64,000 nt of DNA. It comes from Coniosporium tulheliwenetii (lineage: Eukaryota > Ascomycota > Dothideomycetes). The translations under genes and the position numbers were made by a program. Under the pieces are notes generated by a model. The model was given only the letters and a program-made list of their open reading frames with translations. It was not told the DNA's origin and ran no database searches. Positions 12,267-24,495 of the stretch are shown in pieces. The stretch's first letter is position 1. Each line of letters opens with the position of its first letter. The stretch covers positions 124,001 to 188,000 of the forward strand of contig JAPDRP010000024.1 of assembly GCA_030247845.1 (NCBI GenBank), read 5' to 3'.

Positions 12267-12594
12267 GGGCCTTGTGAGGGAGATGGTGGCCTTTGTCGTT
12301 GTGTTGTAGATGGATGAGCTCGTACTGTAGATGCCCAACGCTCTGGTCTTTTGCCATTGACATTCGAGAACGGCATCGTAAATAGATCGAGGGGTCATGA
12401 GGCATGTGCAATACGCCTTCTGTGGCACGAAACATTTCAATCGCTAGCTTAGAGCATAAAACTCATACGAAACGACGCTACCCAATTACCCCAAACGAAC
12501 AAAAGAAACCCATAGATGTACATACACTCATGCAGCCCATACTCGTGATCAGCGTACACAGTTCGTACACGCCTTGCACCAACGCAAAAGGATT
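12267..12594. other. Convergent 3' region of ERG5 and STU1
   Basis: This 328-bp gap between convergent stops should contain both 3' UTRs. No gene is seen. Confidence 0.5.
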
Positions 12595-15500
12595 TTAGTA
12601 CACCTCGAACGCCGTCGCTTTTATTGACCCCATCCTCCAGCATGTCCAACACCACCAATCCACACCAGCGAGCCATACCGCCTCACACGACCACAGCCTC
12701 TCGCCCCTCCGTGCAAGGTAGTAAGCGATAAGGTTCAACCGCCCTTGCCCCACCCCTCCCTCACCCGCCTCCTCCCCACCTACGCCCAACGCTCTCCAAA
12801 ATTCCTTCCCCACCTCCTCGCCGTTGCTGTTGCTGTCGCCACTGTTCTTCTGGTTCACGCGGCAGCAATCATGCAGCTCAACACACAGCTCCAGCGCCGC
12901 TCTTCTTACATCCGGCGCCACGTCGCCGAGGAAGCGGGCCGCTGTACGCGCAAGGCGGGTCAGGCGTGTGGGCGGCAGAACCGATACCGAGGCCGAGGAT
13001 GCGGTGCGAGATCTCTGAAGAAGCGCGCTCAGGGCGCCAAGAGCAGCGGGAGCGGTCGTGCTGCCTGCAGTCAATGCAGCGTTATCTGCCACGCTCCCCA
13101 GGGAAGCCAAGGACGAAGAGGACGAGCTGGGCCGGCCAGACGAGGAAGTTGAGGGGAACGAATCAAGCAGCTCAAGCACAGCGTCCATGCACTCGGCCGC
13201 GCGGCCGTGCCGGATGATTTCGTCGGCTGTCTTCTCCAGCTCCGCGGCCATGTGGGACGTCGAGTCGCACGATCCCTTTGCGGCGATGACGGCGCAGAGG
13301 GCGCGCGGGTGGTAGGGCGTGGATTCTTTGGGGTGGAGCGTCAGCATTGCGCGGACGGTGGCTAGGACCTGCGCCTTTAGGTTCTGCGCTTTGGACGTGG
13401 TGCCGCTGGGCTTGATGCCAGTGTTAGCGGTAGGCGTCTCCAGATACTCGAGCAGCGCAAGCAGCAGCTCGCCAAACTTCTGGCTGCCGTCGCCCCAGAT
13501 GTCGCCGTTGTTTCGGATAAGGTCTTGCAGGCGGCGGAAGCCGTGCGCGTCGAGGGAGCGGCTCTTAATGCGCTCAACACCGCTGGTTAAGAGACGCCGG
13601 GCGCGGAGGACCTCAGCGCGGTCGTGTGTTACCTCGCCGTTAGCGGAGCCGGGTTTGCGCGGGCTTCGGGCAGGCTCGGAGGTTGTAGAGAGAGTAGCAG
13701 CGGTGTCGGCGCTGCCGCTGCTTTGGCGCCGCTCGACGTTGCGTTCGTTGAGGGGGAGCTCTTCGAGGACGGACTTGCCGGGTTCTGTCTCTGGAGCGGG
13801 CGTTTCGGGCTCGTCAGCCGTGAAGGGGTCTTCGTACACCTGGACCTCGTCGTTATCGAGAGCAACGGCGCTGTCCACGGACCTGAGTAGCGGGCTGCGG
13901 CTGTACATCACGCCGTTCATTGGGCCTTCATCCTCGTTGTGAACAGGCAGGGGCGAGCGGCGCGGCGTCGCTTTAGCTGGGCTCGTCCGCGGTGAACGTG
14001 CTTTGTCAGGCATCATCATGGATGGGATGACCATGGAGAAGGTCTCTCCATCCATCATGTTAGGTATGCCGCTGTCAACGGACATGGTCTTGTCGATGCC
14101 TGGTCTCCGCACTCGGAACGGCTCTTCCTGGGCTGCTGTCTTACCAAACGGCATGACCATTGTCAGGTCCTCGTACTTGGACGGACTTGAATCTGGACTG
14201 GCGAGGCTTGAAGGTCCGGCGGCAGGAACGCTCGCTGTCTTCTGATGCGATGATTGCCCGAGCCGTGACTTGCTCCTTACGGTGTGCAGAGATGGACTCT
14301 GGGGACGTCCTGGCGGAGCTCCTGCGCTGCTCTGCGAGGCTACAGACTTCTTGCCTGTGGTCTTGTCCGGTGAGTTGGCAGGACTGAGTGTAGGCGTGAC
14401 TGGTTTTGCGGCTCCGGTCCTCCTGCTCATATTCCGACTTGCATACGGGTCAGCAGTTGCCGGCCGCGGAAGCTCAGGCCGCTTTGGTCGCCGCACAGGC
14501 GCCGCCATCAAGGAGCCGGATGGAGCTGAAGATGCTTGGGCCACGGAGGATCGAGCCGCTGCCGCCGTCAAGGATGTCATCGATGAGGCCCCACGTTGAG
14601 ACATTGAGAGTGCTGAGGGAGCTCGTGCAGGAGTGGGTTTTACTGGAGAGAAAGTAGATTGGGCCGAGTTTGGGCGTTCAGGAAGGCGTTTGGCTGCTTG
14701 TTGCGTGGCAGCCTCTTTCCTCTGCGCTTCTCGCTTCTGCGCTGCGATCTTCTCTCGAAGTTCTGCCCGACTGCTACCTGTACCTACTGACTTCCCCAGC
14801 GTCCCAGCACCGGCTGCTGATTGGGAGGAAGCTAGAGAAGTATGGGGATTGCCGGGGTCCTTCTCCAGTAGTTGCTTGGATTTGGGATCCAGAGTGTCCA
14901 TGATCCTGCAACAAAATAAGTAAATGTGGCTGATGGAATATCACTGGACTTACGCATGGGCTCGCTCCGGCCATAGTCGCGCAAAGACCCAGTAAGCGCT
15001 CCGTGTGCCTTCCCTGACCTTTGGATTTGCGTCTGCAAGACCCTTTTGAGGCACTGCTCTGCTACATCCACACCTCCAGAGTGCTCAATAAGAGCTTTAT
15101 GGCTGGCGTGTTTATTGAGCAAAGTCTTAAGCCAACCCGAAGCGAACGTCCGAGGTTGAACGTTCTTGTCTTGTGTAGCGAACGAAACATGCTGGAGGAG
15201 CCTGATACTGTACGACACGCTTGAGAAAATGGCATCGACTGTCGCATTTCCATTCTGAGCGGCGATGTTTTTGGTCGCCGCGCAAACTTTGATGAAGTTC
15301 TGAAGGAAGATCTCAGCCATTGGGTCAAGCGCTGGCCCCATCGTTCTTGCGAGCTCCTGGACCAGCAGACACCCGTTCGAAGAGAACGTTGTACGTAGCG
15401 AGTTGGCCGCCTTGAGAATACCCTCCTGCATACTCTTGATACCCGCCGCAAACGCGGTGTGGAACTCCTCAGGCGCATTGCCTTTCGTCAGCCTACGCAG

Positions 15501-16486
15501 TTGGGTGATAGCTTTGTCCCTCTTCAGCCAATTGTGCTCTTCCTCTCTACCCTCAAAGTGGGGCAGCATGCTTCTGAAGATATCTTCAAGCTCCCTCTGT
15601 GTGTGGACATACAAGGGGTCCATTGGAGCCTCTTCGGTAGGCGGCGGCCTCTCTGAGAGTATGCTATCACCAAAGCCATGGTCTAGCCGAACGTGTTCGG
15701 GTGGCATACTGGACACTGAGATAGTGGAGGCTTTCAGGTCTACTTCTGCATGACCTGGGAGCCCTAGTTGCGAGACAATGTACGTGGCTATGGAACTCCG
15801 GACGTTGTGTCGCGTCATCTGCTTCTTAAGATCGGTTTTCGCATGGTCAGGCGCATTACGGAAGAGATCAACAACAGCGCTCTTAGCGGTCTCCCGGACG
15901 TTACCGTCGGCATCTTCTAGATTTGCTACCAGAAGAGGCACGAAGCTTTTGAATGGCATTCCCTCGCTTTCGTGCATCTAATCGAGATTAGAATGGGAGC
16001 AGAGACACAGCTGGTGGAACAACGTACCTTCACCACCCAGCGCATTCCCATCTCTTTTGCCCTCGCATTTGTTCCAGTCAAAGCTCCTTCGCGTATGGTA
16101 CGCTCCACCTCAGCATGGCAGATAGGCCACAAGTCCGCCAGCGATTGAGACGCCGCATTGCGGTGACTTTCCCGCGCGTCACCCAGGCGATCCAGGAGTA
16201 TGGGAAAGAGCTTGCTGCCCTGCGCTACAATAATTCCCGCCTGGTCCTGGAGGTGCAATCGCTTGACGAAGTGTCCAAGTGTAGAAAATCCACTCGATAC
16301 GAGCGAGGACGAGGTCTGGGCGGCGAGTGCGTATTTGATGCATTCAAGGATCGGTGCCTGGGCGCCCTCGGGGACCCTGAGGTGTTTGATGCTAGATTTG
16401 AGATTGTTGAATTGCGTCAATCTCGCGTCGACGGCGACGGACGATTTCTTGAGCGTCGCGAGAAGGCTGGTGGCCTGGTCCTCCAT
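12595..16486 (-). CDS. stu1: CLASP-family microtubule-associated protein STU1
   Basis: Microtubule plus-end and spindle-stabilising protein. Exons are 16486-16028, 15977-14954 and 14905-12595 (introns of 50 and 48 nt), giving about 1264 residues. The N-terminal ~480 residues are TOG/HEAT-like helical repeats (MEDQATSLLATLKK..., LVANLEDADGNVRETAKSAVV). They are followed by the STU1 hallmark YWVFARLWPERAHAIMDTLD and LLEKDPGNP, a long Ser/Pro/Arg-rich disordered region with typical microtubule-binding composition, and a C-terminal helical domain. The frame breaks at 15018-15026. One restored base changes QIQRSGKAHG to QIPKVREGTRSAYW, joining the hallmark to the TOG part. The start lies only 266 bp from the divergent BSP-like gene. 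Confidence 0.88.
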
Positions 16487-16751
16487 GTTGTTCGGCTGGC
16501 TGGTGCAGTGGTGGAAGATATATCTGAAGTTCGCCGTTCTATCGTCAACAAACAGGCCTGACGGATTGTTTTGGCGGCGGCTTCTCGGCTTTCGGCGCTT
16601 GGCCGTATCGATAATGCCCGTTCCTTACAGCTCACCCTCACCCCTGCTCGCCCTGTCGTCGTAACCCAGTCCTTGCTTCTACTCTATTGCAACCCTTGGA
16701 ACAGCTCTCTTCTCTCTAGCTACATAACGATACCATATCCCAACTGGTACA
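16487..16751. promoter_or_regulatory. Compact bidirectional promoter, STU1 / BSP-like gene
   Basis: A 265-bp gap separates two divergent start codons, so both promoters must share or interleave here. It is T/C-rich near the + strand gene (ctctcttctctctagc). No specific factor site is claimed. Confidence 0.5.
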
Positions 16752-17703
16752 ATGCCACCCACTCCACCCTACTTCCAGCTCCCCATGACTCCCGCCGTCC
16801 CCAAACCCCCTCCGCCTCACACACCTCCACCACCCCCTCCAACACCACCACCACAACAACCGACCAACGCCCCCTCCCCCAACCAGCCCGCAAACCCCTC
16901 CTCCGGCTCCAACTCCACGACCTCTCCTCCCCCGGCGCGTCCTCCTTCCTCTCCCTCCTCTCCCTCCCGACCTGCCTCGACGAATGCATCGCCGGCGTCC
17001 TCCAGCACCTCTACAGCACCTCCACCACCACCACGCCCAGCACCTCAATCCCGCCCACGCGCTCCGTATCTCTCGTCCTGCGCTCCATGCCCGGCGTCGC
17101 CTTCACGCGCTCCCTAGACCTCGACGCCGACCACAAAGAGATCCACCTCAGCACCGACTACATCTCCTCGATCCCCTCCTCGCGGCGGCGCGACGAGCTG
17201 CTCGGCGTGCTGCGGCACGAGATGGTGCACTGCTGGCAGTGGAACGCGTGCGGGAGCGCGCCTGGAGGGCTCGTAGAAGGAATCGCGGACTGGGTGCGGC
17301 TGCGGAGCGGGTTTGTGCCGCCCCATTGGAAACGGGAGGCGGATGGGGATTGGGACGCCGGGTATCAGCATACGGGTTATTTTCTTGAGTATTTGGAGGA
17401 GAGGTTTGGGGAGGGGACGGTGAGGGGGATTAATGAGGGGTTGAGGGAGGGGAAGTATGAGGAGAAGGCGTTTTGGGGGAGAGGTTTGGGTGTGGGGTGG
17501 CGGAGCTGTGGACAGAGTATGGGAAGTCGCTGAAGAAGAAAGAGGAGGAGGAGGGTGGAAATGACAAGGAGGGCAAAGATAAGGGGGACGGAGACAGGGG
17601 GGACGGCGAAGAGACGAATAGGAAGAGCGGAGTGGAGAATGGGACAAAGAAGGAAGAGGAGGCGGTGCAAGAGGAGGGAAAGTCCGGTGGCAGTCATCGA
17701 TGA
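16752..17703 (+). CDS. Plant basic secretory protein (BSP)-like zinc metalloprotease family protein (two frameshifts)
   Basis: Member of the BSP/peptidase-of-plants-and-bacteria family, probably a zincin. ATG at 16752 opens a Pro/Thr-rich leader. Family sequence then runs in another frame from about KPLLRLQLHDLSSPGASSFL, through SMPGVAF and DHKEIHLS, to the HExxH site HEMVHCWQWN and the EGIADWVRLR segment. A second break sits in GGGGG at 17475-17479. One extra G gives FGCGVAELWTEYGKSLKKK and a Lys/Glu-rich tail ending at 17703. Two restored bases make 954 nt (317 residues). The 5' break lies somewhere in the C-rich stretch 16760-16890 and is inferred, because the downstream frame has no ATG before the conserved core. 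No signal peptide is evident, so secretion is doubtful. Confidence 0.75.
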
Positions 17704-18001
17704 CTGAATGGAGTGAGGATAGACGCTGATGCGGCATGACTTGCGAAGCGTGCTGGCGGCAGCTGCCGTGATGGCAACGAGATCTCCTCTTTGGATCTGT
17801 TACTCTTGAGGCGTTGCGTACATTCTTGACGCCAAAGATACCCGCTCTGTTTGATAGCATAGTATATACCAGACACCATCCTCCTGTGCCACATCAAGCC
17901 AGACCCGTTCAAGTCTTCACCCTATAAGCAACATATAAAACGACCTCCCCACCCCCTCATCAATCCCCTCCCGCCTCTGTCACACCGGCGCCTTCCCCCC
18001 C

Positions 18002-18621
18002 TTATGCCCCTTCGGCCCCTGCCCACTCTCCTCGCCCCCTCTTACTCCAATCCAGCCAACTCCCCTATACTCCCCGACCTTCTCATACCCATGCTGCAGC
18101 GCCAACTGGGCCGCCGCGCTGCTCCGCACGCCCGCCTTGCAGTAAAACACCAGCGTCTTCTGCGGCGGCGGCTTGATGAAGCCGAAGCGGTCCTGGAATT
18201 CCTCGGAGGACAGGAAGAGCGCGTCTGGCTGCGAGGAGATGGGGATGTTGAGGGCAGTCGGGATGTAGCCGGCTTCGTACTCCGAGGGCTCGCGCACGTC
18301 GATTAGGACGGTGTCGTCGGAGGGGGATTCGACTATTGCTTTGACCTGGGGAGTGGTGTTAGTCGGCGCGAGAGGGGGTGCTGGAGGTTTCTTGGTGAGG
18401 GATGAGGGAGGGAAGTGTACCTGCTCGTAGTTGTAGACCTTGGAGTTTGACGGTGGAGCTGAGTGCCATCGTATTTGCTGGAATTGCGTCGCACCAGCTC
18501 GTAATACCGGTGCGCGGAGGCCTTGGTGCAGCGAGGTTTGCGGAACGGACAACGGTTTGCGGATAATTGCTGAAGCTGATGAACGTAGAGAGAGGCGAAC
18601 TATTGCCCGTCTGGAAGCCAT
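18002..18621 (-). CDS. Mitochondrial-type single-domain rhodanese (thiosulfate sulfurtransferase-like)
   Basis: Sulfurtransferase-fold protein of about 181 residues. Exons are 18621-18421 and 18345-18002. The intron is 75 nt and free of stops, so it can be mistaken for coding. The N-terminus (MASRRAIVRLSLRSSASAIIRKPL...) is Arg/Ser-rich with no acids, which predicts a mitochondrial presequence. The rhodanese fold shows TVLIDVREPSEYEAGYIP and the active-site loop VFYCKAGVRS with its catalytic Cys. Near the end the frame breaks in a CCCC run (+ strand 18062-18065). One base restores EYRGSWLDWSKRG, the expected family C-terminus, and the stop moves to 18002. The yeast RDL1/RDL2 proteins are the nearest characterised relatives. 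The substrate is unknown. Confidence 0.82.
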
Positions 18622-19383
18622 TGCGGGTTCGCAGGTCGCTGTCAGAGATTCAGAGGTTGGGTACTCTCAACAGACAGATCTAAAAATGCCAATAGGTCGC
18701 TGTGTGCTTCGTTCAGGTTTGCGACGCCGACAAGACAGCTGGAGCTCTAATTGAAGTTCCCCAAATTCTCGAGATCGGCGAAGACGTCAGTGTGAGATGC
18801 GTTGTCACGTGGCCGTAAACGTCGAACGAAAGAATTAGATCATTAGGCTCTTACTCGCCTTCATTTTCGCTGGAGGCAGCAGTCAGAAGAGCTGCTTTGC
18901 CCTTACTGTGTTCTGGAACGAACCTATTGGATCAATCTGTTGCGAAAGCTCAAGACAGTATCATCCGCAATGCTTTCTCTATATACGCTGCTAACGGTAC
19001 ATAGACTTCGTAAGGAATGGCGACTACAGCCATGTCCTCTGATCATCTTGTGAGTCATGAGTTCCCGTTCGTCGATAGACATGCAGGTGTGTGGAGACAA
19101 TAGAACTCCGGTAGCAGATCGCACTCAAATGTAGCATATACGCCATAAATAGTAGACTAGGTAACAAAACCTGGATACTTCCAATGAAAAGCAAATTGGT
19201 ATATCTCTTTACTTGCGCCAGTACAAGCAGTGAGGAATCAAACGCCTGTCGCACTAGGGAAAGCAAGCACTGACACGCAACCGGCTGTACGTTCAAGCTT
19301 TTTGATTCGCCAGACAAACATGTGGGGGTATTGCTCTCAGATCATGACGACGACACAGATAATTGAACATTGGTATCAGGTAT
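18622..19383. other. Intergenic region between rhodanese and KH genes
   Basis: About 760 bp, both flanking genes on the minus strand. It holds the rhodanese promoter and the KH gene 3' flank. It is slightly AT-richer than the flanks, with no recognisable gene. Confidence 0.5.
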
Positions 19384-22300
19384 CTAACGAGGAGGCCCAA
19401 TCGGGGCCGGGTATCCAGAAGCAGAATGAGAAGTGCTCGGTCGTCCGCTGTCGACGGACGCGCGTGGGTCGTACCGTGGGGTTGTGTCCCCCGACACGGT
19501 TGCAGTATGATTACCAAAGAAGAATTTACTTTGATGAGAGTGGGAGGATCCTGGCATCGGCCAGGTGTTGCTGTGGTTGGAGTTGTGGGGAGCGTGGTTG
19601 GAGACGTGGTTGCCATTGTGCTCTTCGTCTGCCAGGTTGATGCCGCTGTCGTTCCATGGGTTGCGGTAGCTGCCCTGAGACTCAAGGCTGACAAGGGACG
19701 CTTTGGAGGCGTTGCTGGAGGCGTGCTTGAAGAGAGAGCCGGGAGAGTTTGAGCCATTCTTGCGTCGTTCGAGCATGGACGTGAAGGATGACATGCTGCC
19801 AGGCTTGCGCAAGCGGTCCAAGAAGCCCGAGCGTTCGGGTGCATCGTCGCCGAAGTGCGAGCGAGTAGGCGAGTCGGCGGCTTCAACTGGTGGTTCTGCC
19901 CGCTGCAGTAACTTCGACTCGAAGAAAGGCAGTGTGTCCTCGAAAGAGTCAGACTTAGGGCGCGGGATAGCGCCTTTCACGGTCGATGCATCAAGCCCAT
20001 GGGTAACGAGCCGGGAGACGAAGTAGTCAATCGCGTCCTTCAGACCGCCGGCATTGTTCCGAGTGTAGCTCAGGACAAGACTCTCCGGTTCCTCTTCGCC
20101 GTTCTCGGCTGGTTGTTGCTGGATTTGGCTGAGATGGATGTCGACCACATACTGCGACTTCATCTTCTCAACAACATCTTGTTGGAACTCGGGAGATCTG
20201 ATGTAGGCCCGAAGCTCGGGAGAAGCTTGGAAAGTGAGCTCGTGAGTCTCCGGGACCATTCCCTATGCGTTGTCAGTCGTCGATTCCTGTACTACGGGGT
20301 AATGTATATATACCAAGAACTCATCAACCGCCTGCGGTACCTGCCACTCAGGGCCAGAGACGGTGACAATGTCGCTTGCTTGTTCAGTGCTCGGGAAATG
20401 TACTTTACAGTTCCACTTCTTTTCCAGCTCCTCGATCTCCGCCATGCGCGCAATGAGCTCACGGTGATAAAGCCGATTGATGACGACGTGTTCGGACACG
20501 AACTCTTTGTCCGCCTTCTCGACCATGTCCATGATCTCCTGCTTGACGAGGTCTAAGTTCCCCGCGTTGCGAGCCGGCGTGCGGCAGATGACATTGTCGA
20601 CCTTGATATCCTCTTCCTCCTTATTGAGATTGCCTCGGTCCATGGCATTAGAGAATTTGACGAAAACAGAATACTTCTTCATGATCCGCTGGATGTGCTG
20701 GCCACCAATGCCAATGATGCGCTTGTGGTACTGATCTGGAACGTGGAAGGAGATGGATGCAGGCATCTCCTGTTCAACGAGGTCAAGGCCCATTTTTGTA
20801 GCATCATATTGAGCACCTCGTACGTCAATGTAGAAGTTGTACTCGTTGAAACCATCAAACACGATCTGGACGTTACTGTGGCTCATGATCTTGTTGATCT
20901 TGCCGTTCTTCTTGCCGCTGACGAATTCCTTGTGCTCATTGGCGAGTTCAACCTTGATTCTCATCGTATACTGCGACTTCTTGACAAACGGGATGTTGTT
21001 GATGACCATCATGGCAGCCTTGACAGAGTCATCGGACCCATAGATGTGGAAGTTGAGCTTTTCAAAGCTGATCTCGGCGCCTGAGTTGATGCAGATGTCT
21101 GCCAACATTGCCCTAACATCGCTAGCTGTGGGAGGGCGCTGACTTGGATCCGGGTGTGTGATGAACCAGGAAGCACTGTAGAATTGGCCGGCCTGACTAG
21201 GGTAAGCCTTGCTGAGACATTAACGAGAGAGGGAGAGTGACTTACCAGAGCCATGAGTTCCCGAATGGTCCTCTCAACGCTGAGGACGTCTGTGCCCTGA
21301 ACTCGGACAAGGCCCTGCTGCATGCCAAGAGGGGGAGGAGAATGTACGATCCGTTGTTCTCGATGATCTTTCGCACCTTGTCTAGTCGCTCAAGGAGAAT
21401 GCTATCAATCTTGGTATTGGTTACCACAACATTCTTCATGTACGATTTGCCTGACACGACAAGGTCATGCAGCCTGTGCTTCGCCTTCAGGATGTCTTCT
21501 TGTCGCTCTCCAGTGATGATGATTTGATCGTCCCCTCTCCGAGTAGCTCCAGGCGGCGTGTAGCCGTACAGTCGGGGAAATGGCGGCGGGAAATAGATCG
21601 CAGTGTTCGTGGCGGACTCGATGAGCTTGATGTTCTTGCGCGCTCGGCCGCAAATCATGAAATGTAATGTGAGCTCGAGCTTCATGATGTCGACGTGGCG
21701 GTTTAGCTGAACCCAAGAGTCAGTAAGGCTTCGCCATGACCGCAGGCGACACTCACAATCTGATCAATCATTATCAATATTCGAGTCTTCGCGTGTTCCG
21801 CACTTTCCATGTCGCCATAGATGAGGCACCGTAACCGCTGGTCGAGGTTGGTATCAAAGGTTCCGTTGAAGCTGGCCGTTTCGATATCAACCTGCTTGGG
21901 CTGCAGGAGGAAGATATCCGCCTTGGTCAACTTCGCCACCTCATCCAGGTGGTTGAGCACGACGGACTTGACACCATTCTGAGCCGCATCGATGACCAGA
22001 CCGTAATCGATATCGACTGTTGCACATCGCTACATTCAGAACAGTTAGCGTTGAACTACGTCATACTCCAGGGTAGTCGGCTTTACCAAAGAGATGGGGG
22101 TCTCGTTCAAGATGCGCCCTCGTATTTGCTTGACGAGGTCGACCTCACCAGACAGGCAGACGTTGGTAACCAGTGCATTCAGCGGCCCGCGCTGCAAACC
22201 GGGAATCGGTTGAGGTTCTGACGAGATGACATTGGCGTGCACCCGTCCATCGCTGTTTTCACTGATCTGTCGGCACAGTGCCTTGAGATTCTCGATGTTT

Positions 22301-22626
22301 TGGACGTGTACCGGGAGCTTGTGGTTTGGGGTGCCCTCTTCTGTTCCCTCCGGATGGGTCCAGCGGGCAAACGCGCCAGGACTCGCATATATTATGTCCT
22401 CCACTTCAGGCCCGGCAAGATTGGATGAGAAAGGCACGTTGAACGAGAGGTTGACTGGTGTACCGGGGGGTGGGGCGGGGGATGAAGCGTTCGCGCCCAC
22501 AGGGCGTTTGACGGGCGTCTGCGCCGGTATCTCATTGTGGGATCTCGACATGCCGAAGCCCATTGAGGGCGTCATTTTCTCCATGCCATGCCGGGCGTAG
22601 CCGGTGAAGTTCGATATCTTGTGCAT
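19384..22626 (-). CDS. Multi-KH-domain RNA-binding protein (YLL032C/Mug60-like)
   Basis: Large cytoplasmic-type RNA-binding protein of about 1010 residues with five exons: 22626-22087, 22029-21757, 21706-21246, 21192-20314 and 20262-19384. Several KH-like units are visible. One runs from LTLHFMICGRARKNIKLIE to DDQIIITGERQEDILKAKHRL. A second spans the KVRKIIENNGSYILLP region to VERTIRELMAL. A third has the classical GxxG loop in KRIIGIGGQHIQRIMKKYSVFVKF, and a degenerate fourth ends in SGPEWQVPQAVDEFL. The C-terminus is disordered and Ser/Asn/His-rich. The frame breaks in GGGGG at + strand 21331-21335. One base gives ILLPPLGMQQGLVRVQG and makes the coding length an exact multiple of three. 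The family assignment is from general similarity, and no RNA target is known from sequence. Confidence 0.82.
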
Positions 22627-23689
22627 CGTGGTGGTTTCGCCCTGTGTTGACGGGGCGTTGAGGGCGTGATGGAGCAGACGAGCGGTTTGGCGGACGGGCT
22701 GAGGTTCAAGATGTGCGGATGGGAGTTCCCGAAGAGATGACGGTCAGATGGATTTTCCACACCTGCCAAGACGGACCGCCTGCACAATATTTGCCGGCAA
22801 GGTCGAGCTTCAAGTCCAAAGAGACAATTACGGTATGGAATAAGCTGCTGGTGCTGGAGCTTGGGCGAGCGCCAGTCAGTGAAGATGTTTCCAGATACTT
22901 CGCGAGTCTCGCTTTACTCGCACCGTGGCCGCACAAACCGGACTCGGCTCAAGCTGGGAACCGGCACACACTTTCTCGAAGCTATTCACGCGCGCCACCA
23001 CAAGAAGGGATGATGCAAGGCACGAAGTTTAGATGGTGAAGAAGAGGGGTAGAGCCGTCGCTAGGGCCAGGTGTACCGGACAACCTCAAGTTCGATGATG
23101 CTGCAGCAGTGATGTGTATTCGTGGATTTGCCGTCTATCACGCTTCTCGTGCAAGCGGACGGGCCAGGCCGGCGTGATCTTGCCTTTGTGAAGGCGTGAA
23201 AGATCACCCTTCGGCCTGTGCAGTGGGTGATGAGCGGCTCAAAAGCAGGTTTAAGCTTGGGGCTTTCCATCTTCATGCAAGCCCGTGGATGAGAACCAAG
23301 GACGGCTTCTCTGCAACCGATCACGTGCCGCCGCGAGGTTACCGTATCATGACACTGTTAAACTATCGTGCGAGTAGAGGATGAGGCGGTAACATCTCAT
23401 TGGTGTCTACGCCTTCGGAACTATCTGCGTTAGTGACCCAATCAAGGCTTGTCCTGCGTTCCCTCAAGACGCTTGGTATACTCAAAATCTACCACGACCC
23501 TCAAGCGGTGTGAAGCTCCTGCGAGAGGGCACCCTGTACGAGAGTAAATGATGTTATTTATCGATTGTGGAGAGACATTACAGCCTTAAAGAAAGCTCTA
23601 TTTGGTTGCAGAGAGTTTAGTCATGACCTTGACTAGTCTCGAAACCAATATATCTCTATACATCTCCACCGAATTCCCACAGGTCCACC
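22627..23689. other. KH gene promoter and gene-free stretch
   Basis: About 1060 bp. The first 300 bp must include the KH gene promoter. The rest has only short frames without coding character. Confidence 0.5.
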
Positions 23690-24495
23690 AGTAGGGTGGC
23701 TTTGTTCGGCTAAGGTCCTTGATCAATATCTTAACGCCTGTTCTATCCTTGGATCCGTGAAACACGCGTGCAACCTCATCGAGCTTTACTCTTCCACTTT
23801 ACCAAGCTCCCCACGTCCAATCTTCCCGTCTTGAGCAACTCAATGGCTAACGGATAGTCTCAGTACGCGTACCTCATGCTATCCTTCACAATCAAATCCT
23901 TCGGTTATGCCTCGGTGATTGAACCCTTAACTTCCGGTGTATCCTGGACATACATGCCTCCAGGCTGGGCTGAGAGAATGACAGTCTGGATGGATGGCTC
24001 TGCTCCGGATGCCTTCGTAAATATATCAGACGCTTCGCTTCTTCATTAAGCCCCCAGTATCCTTATGACCAGAACGCCTTCTCGTCTAGGAAGATATCCG
24101 TAGTGAAGTAGTCTGTTTGCCAAGTCGTGACAGTTTTGGGCAACATCAACGGCGATGATCATGAAGCGACAGCACAGCACAGTTTGTACGCTCCAGTCTC
24201 GCAGTGTGCGCATATCCGGGACGGCACTCCCGGTTCAAGCGCTACTCACTGCCCCTCTTTAGGTCGCATTACAGCTCATCCAGCTTTTGATACAATCTAC
24301 GCCCTCATGGCCAAACGTGTTGGGGACCTCAACTTTGATGCCTCCAATCCCACGCGGCACCTGTGATGTAGATAACCGCCGCAGATGCCCGTTTGCTTGA
24401 TATTTGCAACGGGGTTTAGGTCCTTAAAATCTAGGATGTGGTGGTCCTCGTAGTGGAAATGGTCCGTGGAGACAAAGGATAGGTTCTGTGTGCTA
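23690..24495 (-). pseudogene. Decayed medium-chain zinc polyol dehydrogenase (xylitol/sorbitol dehydrogenase type)
   Basis: No long frame survives, but reading the minus strand across frames recovers the family in order: NLSFVSTDHFHYEDHHILDF, KQTGICGG, GGIKVEVPNTFGHEG (His-Glu zinc-ligand region), VALEPGVPSRICAHCETGAY (structural zinc region), then GAEPSIQT-like and QPGGMYVQ pieces, and finally MRYAYGDYPLAIELLKTGR and DRTGVKILIKDLSRTKPP. Stops and frame changes separate the pieces in many places. That is far more damage than the isolated one-base errors elsewhere in this contig, so this is a real relic. It spans nearly the whole ~350-residue family. The exact substrate class cannot be given. 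It lies 1.3 kb upstream of the amylosucrase gene. Confidence 0.72.

Noticed and set aside
17473..17703. Separate Lys/Glu-rich small protein
   Set aside because: It is the frameshifted C-terminus of the BSP-like gene (CGVAELWTEYGKSLKKK), not an independent gene.
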